From NCBI GenBank assembly GCA_035691185.1, contig DASSJN010000143.1:1-6471 (forward strand): DNA of 6,471 nt, written 5' to 3'. The notes below the pieces were generated by a model that was not told the origin of the DNA, made no database searches, and worked only from the letters and a program-made list of their open reading frames with translations. The position numbers and the translations under genes are program-made. Of the stretch, positions 1 through 4,376 are shown one piece after another (position 1 is the first letter of the stretch; every line of letters begins with the position of its first letter). This DNA is from RPQJ01 sp035691185 (GTDB lineage Bacteria > Pseudomonadota > Gammaproteobacteria > Steroidobacterales > Steroidobacteraceae).

Positions 1-105
1 CTTCGTCTCCGCTCGCTGCATCCTGCCCTCGTCGGCGCTCGCGGCGCCCGCCTGTAACGTCGCTGCTGTCGCGATGCCGGCGAGCATCGCATTCCGGATC
101 CTCAT
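1..105 (-). CDS. Secreted protein of unknown function, N-terminal part only
   Basis: Only the first 35 codons lie in the window; the gene runs off the left edge in frame. The start is ATG with an AGGGGA Shine-Dalgarno sequence 9 nt upstream, just after the stop of the zinc-ribbon gene. The visible peptide is a classical Sec signal: a basic start (MRIRN), a hydrophobic Ala/Leu/Ile stretch (residues 6-22) and an Ala-Ser-Ala site at 22-24, with probable cleavage before Asp25. The mature protein would begin DEGRMQRAETK, which is too little to name a family. It lies 20 bp downstream of the zinc-ribbon gene, so it is probably the third gene of the same operon. Export to the periplasm is inferred; function is unknown. 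Confidence 0.72.
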   Translation of the reverse strand, partial: MRIRNAMLAGIATAATLQAGAASADEGRMQRAETK

Positions 106-125
106 GATCGATCGTCCCCTGTAGC

Positions 126-428
126 TTACTTGCGGCCGAACAGCGCCTCGAGCTCGGCGCGCGCCTTGTCGGCGGCGCTGAGGGCCGCGGGCTGGTACGC
201 CGCGGGCGTGGGCTTGAAATAATCGCAGAAGTTGGCACGCTGCTTGTCCTTGACTTCTTCCGCGATCGTCTCGCGGCAGTGCTTGGCCTTGCTCGTGTCG
301 TAGAACTCGCACATGCGGCACACGTGCAGTTCCGCGTGGCACGCCCGGCACTCCTCGAGCCGACGCAGCGGCAACGTGTAGTCGGCGAGCGACGTGCCGC
401 ACTTCCAGCATCTCAATCCGTGGTCCAC
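126..428 (-). CDS. Conserved hypothetical Cys-rich zinc-ribbon protein (100 aa)
   Basis: A small soluble protein with eight cysteines: CxxC pairs at 7/10 (CWKC), 27/30 (CRAC) and 37/40 (CRMC), plus C51 and C68, with nearby H31, H35 and H50. This spacing suggests two zinc-ribbon-like sites. The conserved-looking core ends in the motif FCDYFKP (67-73) and is followed by an Ala-rich charged helix to the end. There is no signal peptide or membrane segment, so it should be cytoplasmic. The start is GTG at 426-428, chosen because AGGGG lies 9 nt upstream and CWKC follows at once. It sits 25 bp after the lipocalin-like gene and 20 bp before the secreted-protein gene, so co-transcription is likely. 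I recognise the type as a conserved unnamed proteobacterial protein; binding of zinc, protein or nucleic acid is inference only. Confidence 0.85.
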   Translation of the reverse strand: MDHGLRCWKCGTSLADYTLPLRRLEECRACHAELHVCRMCEFYDTSKAKHCRETIAEEVKDKQRANFCDYFKPTPAAYQPAALSAADKARAELEALFGRK

Positions 429-453
429 GGCTCGCTTCCCCTCACGTCTTTCT

Positions 454-1029
454 TCAGGGCTGCGCCGCTGCGGCCGCCGTCCGCGTCAGCGTCATGCGGG
501 CGTACGTCGGCTCGGCCTCGCCCTTGCGGAACTGCCACTCGACGCGCAACCGGTCGGGTTCGAGGACCTGCAGGTGCACGCCGTGCGCGTGCTGGTCCGT
601 CTTCGGGTCGAAGCCCGTGCCGCCGGCCAGCGTCATCACGATGTCGGTCGGTTTCGACGTATCGACCAGCTCGAACCCCGGCTGGTTGCCGATCGAACAG
701 TAATGCGTGGCGAGCAGCCGGTCGTGCGCGAGAAAATAGACGGTCGTCATCTCGTGCGGCGAGCCCGCGAACACGCGCTCGAGCACGGCGCGGCCATTCG
801 AGGTCACCGCCATTTCGAGCGCGACGGGCGTGCCCGTGGCGTCGTCGACGCGTCCTTCCCAGCGCCCGGCCAGCGCCTTGAGCTGGTCGAACACGGCCAC
901 GTCCAGGGCCTGGGGCTGCGCCTGCGGGTCCGCGCCGGCGGGCGCCGCCGCGGCGATCGCAGCAGCCGCCAGCGCGAGACACGACGTCGTCAGCATGGCG
1001 CGCAGGAAAGCTGGAACGGGCGGCATCAT
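454..1029 (-). CDS. Exported lipocalin-like (DUF1579-type) protein (191 aa)
   Basis: The protein has a long signal peptide: a hydrophobic run to about residue 29, then Ala-Gly-Ala at 31-33 with likely cleavage before Asp34. The mature domain of about 155 residues opens with LAGRWEGR (53-60), the L-x-G-x-W-x-G hallmark at the start of calycin/lipocalin-like beta barrels. Alternating strands follow, such as VALEMAVTSNGRAVLERVF, TTVYFLAHDRLLATHYC and RLRVEWQFRKGE, ending in a threonine/alanine tail. This layout fits periplasmic DUF1579-like proteins, which have no settled function. C17 follows TTS rather than a good lipobox, so a lipoprotein is less likely. The frame is open further upstream to 1209, but the ATG at 1029 has GGAG 8 nt before it and starts the signal peptide exactly. 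It is the first gene of the minus-strand operon, divergent from def. Confidence 0.83.
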   Translation of the reverse strand: MMPPVPAFLRAMLTTSCLALAAAAIAAAAPAGADPQAQPQALDVAVFDQLKALAGRWEGRVDDATGTPVALEMAVTSNGRAVLERVFAGSPHEMTTVYFLAHDRLLATHYCSIGNQPGFELVDTSKPTDIVMTLAGGTGFDPKTDQHAHGVHLQVLEPDRLRVEWQFRKGEAEPTYARMTLTRTAAAAAQP

Positions 1030-1061
1030 GGACGTGACTCCGGACAGGAATGGCGGATGCC

Positions 1062-1091
1062 TAGCTACCCCCCGCGGCTGACCCTTGTCAA
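1062..1091 (-). promoter_or_regulatory. Candidate promoter of the lipocalin-like operon
   Basis: On the minus strand a perfect TTGACA (-35, 1091 to 1086) is followed after 18 nt by TAGCTA (-10, 1067 to 1062). The -35 match is perfect but the -10 agrees with TATAAT only in its first two bases. Transcription would start near 1055, leaving a leader of about 26 nt that contains the GGAG at 1038-1041. Supported by position and the -35 only. Confidence 0.35.
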
Positions 1092-1112
1092 TCCGTCCGC
1101 ATGGACTACGCT
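1085..1112 (+). promoter_or_regulatory. Candidate def promoter, -35 shared with the divergent promoter
   Basis: TTGTCA (1085-1090, 5 of 6 consensus bases) is followed after 16 nt by TACGCT (1107-1112, 3 of 6). The -35 overlaps the TTGACA of the opposite strand because TTGTCAA read backward is TTGACAA. If real, transcription starts near 1119, downstream of the ATG at 1101, which supports the def start at 1152. Confidence 0.3.
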
Positions 1113-1151
1113 GTGGCTTCGCAACCGGCGACGGTGGCAGCAGGTACGAGC

Positions 1152-1688
1152 ATGGCAGTACGTCCGGTCCTGCGCATGGGCCATCCCGTGCTGCAGCAGG
1201 TCGCAGCACCGATCGAGCGCTTCGGCACGGTGGAACTGCGCGAACTGGTGCGCGACATGGAAGACACGATGCGTGCGCTCGACGGGGCCGGCATTGCGGC
1301 GCCGCAGGTCGGCGTGTCGCTGCGGGTAGTGATCTTCGAGGTCACTAGCAATCCGCGCTATCCGCAGGCCGAGGCCGTTCCGTACACCGTGCTGGTCAAC
1401 CCCGAGCTCGAGCCGATCGGGACCGAGCTGGAAGAAGGCTGGGAAGGCTGCCTGTCGGTGCCGGGGCTGCGCGGTCTCGTCCCGCGCTATCGCCTCTTGC
1501 GCTACCGCGGCTACGACCTCGACGGACGCCCGCTCGACCGGACCGTCGCGGGTTTCCACGCGCGCGTCGTGCAGCACGAGGTCGACCACCTCGACGGCAT
1601 CCTCTATCCGATGCGCATCCCGGACCTGCGCAACCTGGGTTACGAGGACGTCCTGTTTCCCGATGCGCGCAAGCTGCCGCCGGACTGA
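1152..1688 (+). CDS. def: Peptide deformylase
   Basis: Removes the formyl group from the N-terminal methionine of nascent proteins in the cytoplasm, using a bound metal (normally Fe2+). All three family motifs are present: GAGIAAPQ (45-52), EGCLS (98-102) and HEVDH (142-146). The metal ligands are C100, H142 and H146, and E143 is the catalytic acid. The 178-aa length is normal. The start at 1152 (MAVRPVLRMGHPVL) is preferred because deformylases begin with this strand and an AGG lies 7 nt upstream. The in-frame ATG at 1101 would add 17 non-conserved residues without a ribosome site and lies upstream of the predicted transcript start. There is no fmt next door, where the housekeeping def usually lies, so this may be a second def copy. 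The next gene on this strand is the DksA-like regulator, 112 bp on. Confidence 0.95.
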   Translation: MAVRPVLRMGHPVLQQVAAPIERFGTVELRELVRDMEDTMRALDGAGIAAPQVGVSLRVVIFEVTSNPRYPQAEAVPYTVLVNPELEPIGTELEEGWEGCLSVPGLRGLVPRYRLLRYRGYDLDGRPLDRTVAGFHARVVQHEVDHLDGILYPMRIPDLRNLGYEDVLFPDARKLPPD

Positions 1689-1696
1689 ATTTACCG

Positions 1697-1722
1697 CGCT
1701 GCGGCCCGCGATTCCCGCAGCG
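1697..1722 (+). terminator. Weak hairpin downstream of def
   Basis: CGCTGCGG (1697-1704) pairs perfectly with CCGCAGCG (1715-1722) around a 10-nt loop, 9 nt after the def stop codon. No T-run follows (GGCGTGTGC), so it is not a convincing intrinsic terminator. It could attenuate read-through or protect the 3' end of the def transcript. Confidence 0.3.
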
Positions 1723-1728
1723 GGCGTG

Positions 1729-1737
1729 TGCAATATT
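1729..1737 (+). promoter_or_regulatory. Possible extended -10 element for the DksA-like gene
   Basis: TG-C-AATATT is an extended -10 arrangement (TGn plus a hexamer matching TATAAT at 4 of 6), standing out as an AT-rich patch in GC-rich DNA 63 nt before the start codon. No good -35 is visible upstream, so the call is tentative. Confidence 0.25.
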
Positions 1738-1800
1738 CCGGATACACCGCCCGCCTCGCGCGGCTGATGCTTGCCCGGTGTCCGATAGGGGGGCGCGACC

Positions 1801-2211
1801 ATGGCCATGACCACCACCGACAGCCTCGACGAGAGGCAAGTCGAAACCCTGCGAACGGCGATGCTGGCGCGGGCGCGGCAGCTGCGCGACGAAATACGAC
1901 AGACGCTGCTCAAGAGCGACTCGGAGCATTACGTGCAGATCGCCGACGACGTCCGCGACCTCGAGGACGAGTCGTTCGCCGACCTGATGGTCGACGTGAG
2001 CCTGGCCGAGATCGATCGGGACCTCGAGGAGCTGCGTGCGATCGATGCCGCGATGCTGCGCATCGCCGACGGCTCCTACGGCCTCTGCGAGGTCTGCGAG
2101 CGGCCGATCGAACACCGACGGCTCGAGGTGGCGCCGCAGGCGCAGCGCTGCATCGACTGCCAGACGCTCTACGAGCGCACGCATTTCCAGAAGACGGGGC
2201 ACACGCTGTAG
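1801..2211 (+). CDS. DksA/TraR-family C4 zinc-finger transcription regulator
   Basis: A 136-aa protein with the DksA layout. An N-terminal helical coiled-coil hairpin (about 8-88) is followed by a C4 zinc finger, C96-x2-C99 (GLCEVC) and C117-x2-C120 (RCIDC), then a short C-terminal helix. DksA proteins enter the RNA polymerase secondary channel and act through acidic residues at the coiled-coil tip (D71-x-x-D74-x-A76 in E. coli DksA). Here D53-L-E-D56-E-S58 occupies the probable tip, keeping both aspartates but with Ser for Ala. The start ATG has AGGGGGG 7 nt upstream; a second ATG two codons on is a less likely start. It is slightly shorter than E. coli DksA (151 aa) and probably a paralogue rather than the main DksA. 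It could alter stringent-response transcription; targets cannot be inferred here. A strong hairpin lies downstream. Confidence 0.9.
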   Translation: MAMTTTDSLDERQVETLRTAMLARARQLRDEIRQTLLKSDSEHYVQIADDVRDLEDESFADLMVDVSLAEIDRDLEELRAIDAAMLRIADGSYGLCEVCERPIEHRRLEVAPQAQRCIDCQTLYERTHFQKTGHTL

Positions 2212-2213
2212 GA

Positions 2214-2241
2214 AGTGTCTAGCGGTTAGTGTCTAGCGGTT
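2214..2241 (+). repeat. Tandem 14-bp direct repeat, left arm of the palindrome
   Basis: AGTGTCTAGCGGTT occurs twice back to back (2214-2227 and 2228-2241), followed by AGT of a third copy. Read on the minus strand it splits into heptamers ACTAACC and GCTAGAC, alternating twice, which resemble the ACTRGAC units of the right arm. Confidence 0.85.
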
Positions 2242-2252
2242 AGTCGGAACAG

Positions 2253-2275
2253 GAGGGCCAGCGCCGCTGGCCTTT
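2253..2275 (+). terminator. Terminator hairpin, probably bidirectional
   Basis: GGCCAGC (2256-2262) pairs perfectly with GCTGGCC (2266-2272) around a GCC loop. Three further pairs (G-U, A-U, G-U) extend the stem out to 2253/2275. TTTCGGCTCTT follows, a modest pyrimidine tail. It lies between two convergent genes, 42 bp after the DksA-like stop and 42 bp before the ATP-grasp stop, so it could end both transcripts. The T-run is short, so its efficiency is uncertain. Confidence 0.65.
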
Positions 2276-2283
2276 CGGCTCTT

Positions 2284-2311
2284 ACTGGACACTGGACACT
2301 AGACACCAGTC
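2284..2311 (+). repeat. Heptamer repeat, right arm of the palindrome
   Basis: Four successive 7-nt units read ACTGGAC, ACTGGAC, ACTAGAC and ACCAGTC, followed by ACTCGTT, which runs into the ATP-grasp stop codon. The consensus ACTRGAC also appears, inverted, in the left arm (GCTAGAC). Such short tandem heptamers suggest replication slippage or a repeat family. Confidence 0.75.
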
Positions 2312-2316
2312 ACTCG

Positions 2317-3348
2317 TTAACTTTCCCGCCACGCCGCATCGTAGTTCTGCCCGCACTGGATGATCCGCTGCAGCACGGTGTCGTAGCCCATGCCTGCCGA
2401 CAGCGCGGACGTGGCGAAATCCTCGTCCTGCGCGAGGTTGGGGTTCGCGTTCGCCTCGAGCACGTAGAGGGTGCCGTCGGGCCGCAGGCGCAGGTCGATG
2501 CGTGCATAGCCGCTCAGGCTCAGCGCGCGGTAGATGCGCCGTGCGAGCCCGGCGAGCCGCGCGGGCAAGCCGCCCGGGAGGTCGCGCGCAGGCCCCGTGT
2601 CGATGCCGTGACGCTGCTGGTACTTGCGATCCCACTTGACCTTGCGCGTCGCGATCGACATCACCTCGGGCAGCGTGCCGAAATTGAGTTCCCAGACCGG
2701 AAACGTCGTGAGCCGGTCGTTGCCCATGACGCCGATGTAGAGCTCACGGCCCTCGATGTACTCCTCGACCAGCGCGTCGGAGTTCGTCTGCTCGTGGATG
2801 AAGGCGACCCGCTCCCTGAGCTTCTGCCCGTCGTAGACGATCGAGGCCTGCGCGATGCCGAGCGAGGCGTCCTCGGTCGCCGATTTCACGAACAGTGGAA
2901 ACTTGAGCTTGCGCGGCTCCGCGTAGCGGCGCTTGCGCGGCAGCAGCGCATAGCGCGCCGTCGGGATCCGGTGATAGGCGAGGATCTGCTTCGACAGCAC
3001 CTTGTCGCGTGAAATCATCATGCCGCGCGGGTTGCAGCCCGTGTACGGCAGCCGCATCAGCTCGAGGAACGCCACCACGTAGGTGTCGTAGGTCACGATG
3101 CCCTGGAATTCCTCGAGCAGGTTGAACGCGACGTCGGGCTTCCAGTCGAGGATCGTCGCGCGCAGTTCCGCGAGGTTGTCGCCGAGCCCGAGCACCTTGA
3201 CGTCGTGTCCCATCGCCTTGAGCGAGGTCGTGACGTCGAACTCGGTGCGCCACTCGTCGATCTCCTCCGCCGTGTAGCCTTCCGTGTTCTCGGGCGGCAC
3301 GAGCGTCTCGTGCACGAGCACCAGCACGCGGAGCGGTTTCCGGTTCAT
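2317..3348 (-). CDS. D-Ala-D-Ala-ligase-like ATP-grasp enzyme
   Basis: ATP-grasp enzymes join a carboxylate to an amine through an acyl-phosphate. This 343-aa protein follows the Ddl order: an N-terminal Rossmann-like domain (RVLVLVHETLVP, 7-18; PDVAFNLLEE, 71-80), PYTGCNP (101-107), SRDK (113-116), the ATP-binding segment FPLFVKSATEDASLGI (150-165), then EEYIEGRELYIGV (195-207). The Mg site is built from D285 in YARIDLRL and from E298 and N300 in LEANANPNL. The active-site framework therefore looks intact. The last motif reads LEANANPNL rather than the ExNTxPGxT of true Ddl, and there is no mur or fts gene nearby, so cell-wall D-Ala-D-Ala synthesis is unlikely. Its ATG overlaps the peptidase stop (ATGA) and no strong ribosome site is seen, implying translational coupling. 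The substrate is unknown; a peptide or amino acid ligase is inferred. Confidence 0.85.
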   Translation of the reverse strand: MNRKPLRVLVLVHETLVPPENTEGYTAEEIDEWRTEFDVTTSLKAMGHDVKVLGLGDNLAELRATILDWKPDVAFNLLEEFQGIVTYDTYVVAFLELMRLPYTGCNPRGMMISRDKVLSKQILAYHRIPTARYALLPRKRRYAEPRKLKFPLFVKSATEDASLGIAQASIVYDGQKLRERVAFIHEQTNSDALVEEYIEGRELYIGVMGNDRLTTFPVWELNFGTLPEVMSIATRKVKWDRKYQQRHGIDTGPARDLPGGLPARLAGLARRIYRALSLSGYARIDLRLRPDGTLYVLEANANPNLAQDEDFATSALSAGMGYDTVLQRIIQCGQNYDAAWRES

Positions 3349-4376
3349 AGGGCGTAGTTCTCGCGGTCCCGCAGCAGCATGCCGAGCATGATCCGCTCGA
3401 GCATCACGACGAGCTCGCGCTTGGTGTTGCGTTGGCTGTGCTTGAGCCGCAGGTTCATGCGACGGGCGCGATGGGTCGCGGTGCGCAGGACGTGTTGGAC
3501 GAGGTACGGGTGCATTCTCGCACGTCGCACGAGCAGGCGCCCGAGCTGCGGCTGCACCTTGCGCAGGAAACGGCCGGCGTGCGCGCCGTGCGGGTGCGAC
3601 TCGGCGGTGCCGAACACGCGCAGCAGTCGCCGGTCGTACGTTCGTGCCGCGTCCATCTCGTAGCGGCGCTGCTTGCGCCGGTAGTGTTCGCGCAGCGTGC
3701 GCGTGTTATCGGCGAGCGGCTCGATGACGTCGCGGTTGAGTTGCACGGCGCGTCGCCCTTCGAGGTCGCGCATCGTGCCGTCGACGTACTCGAGCTTGCG
3801 CAGCGCCGGCCATCCCGCGTACTGGCTGCGCCAGCGCGACCGTGGCGGCAGCCAGACCGCGAACGTCTCGGCAAAGTCCTCGGTCGGATGGCTCTGCGCG
3901 TACCAGTGGCCGAGGTGCAGCACGAACCGGCGGCTGCCCGGCCGCGGAAAATAGCGCGACGGGTAAGGCCGCGACGCCTTGCCGAACGTCTCGCGCCAGG
4001 CCTTGCGCCGCCGCAGCGCGAAGGCCGTGTCGATGGCGTGCCCCGCCTCGTGACGCAGGATGCGCATCAACCACTTGTCGCTGCCGCCCTCCACCTCGTG
4101 CATGAAGCGACGCTCGAGCCGCTGCAGGCGCGGGTGTGCGAGATAGAACGGAATGGCGATGCCCGGCGTGCCGTCGGGCGAGAACCACTCCTCGGACAGC
4201 CAGACGTGCGGGCGGAACCGGATGCCTTTCCGGCCCAGTTCGTCGTAGAGGCGCTGCACGGCGCCGCCGAGCCCCGAGCTGCGCAGCGACAGGCGCAGGT
4301 CGCAGAACCGGAGGTCGAGCAACGCCTCGTCGTCGAGCCGCGTCCACGCGGGCTCACGTCGAGGCTTGCGCTTCAC
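3345..4376 (-). CDS. Putative zinc-binding metallopeptidase, cytosolic
   Basis: A 343-aa protein with a clear zinc-protease motif, H109-E-A-G-H113. A likely third ligand is E170 in HPTEDFAETFAVW (163-175), 57 residues on (E166 is an alternative). This matches the Peptidase_Mx-type putative zinc-binding metallopeptidases (family named from memory). H109 and H113 would bind zinc and E110 activate water. There is no signal peptide or membrane segment, so it should work in the cytoplasm. The C-terminal third (about 220-343) is very rich in Arg, Lys and His, and could bind nucleic acid or an acidic partner. The start is GTG at 4374-4376, overlapping the upstream stop (GTGA); GGGGTGA lies 4 nt before it, inside the upstream gene. 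The stop overlaps the ATP-grasp start by 4 bp. The substrate is unknown; it may process the product or target of the ligase. Confidence 0.83.
   Translation of the reverse strand: MKRKPRREPAWTRLDDEALLDLRFCDLRLSLRSSGLGGAVQRLYDELGRKGIRFRPHVWLSEEWFSPDGTPGIAIPFYLAHPRLQRLERRFMHEVEGGSDKWLMRILRHEAGHAIDTAFALRRRKAWRETFGKASRPYPSRYFPRPGSRRFVLHLGHWYAQSHPTEDFAETFAVWLPPRSRWRSQYAGWPALRKLEYVDGTMRDLEGRRAVQLNRDVIEPLADNTRTLREHYRRKQRRYEMDAARTYDRRLLRVFGTAESHPHGAHAGRFLRKVQPQLGRLLVRRARMHPYLVQHVLRTATHRARRMNLRLKHSQRNTKRELVVMLERIMLGMLLRDRENYAL

Larger units (their letters stand above)
2214..2314. repeat. 101-bp imperfect palindrome filling the convergent gap
   Basis: Position i pairs with 4528-i from 2214/2314 inward to 2262/2266 around a 3-nt loop at 2263-2265. 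Counting by hand over 49 positions, 33 are Watson-Crick, 7 are G-U on the plus-strand RNA and 9 are mismatches. The minus-strand RNA folds almost as well, because four A-C mismatches become G-U. The palindrome begins 3 bp after the DksA-like stop codon's last base and ends 3 bp before that of the ATP-grasp gene, centred exactly on the gap. The outer arms are made of 7-nt units (see separate entries). It may be a composite bidirectional terminator or a REP/MITE-like dispersed repeat; a copy count in the genome would decide. Confidence 0.8.

Noticed and set aside
1030..1209. Longer N terminus for the lipocalin-like protein, starting at 1209
   Set aside because: It would bury the signal peptide behind 60 non-conserved residues and overlap the def gene; the ATG at 1029 has a proper Shine-Dalgarno sequence.
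394..1329. Plus-strand open frame across the lipocalin-like gene and the def start
   Set aside because: It has no recognisable motif and is antisense to a gene with a signal peptide and a good ribosome site.
1065..2202. Minus-strand open frames opposite def and the DksA-like gene
   Set aside because: They have no domain signature and overlap two well-supported genes completely.
2214..2316. CRISPR array or phage attachment site in the repeat-rich gap
   Set aside because: The repeats are 7 or 14 nt without spacers, arranged as a palindrome, and there are no cas, integrase or phage genes in the window.
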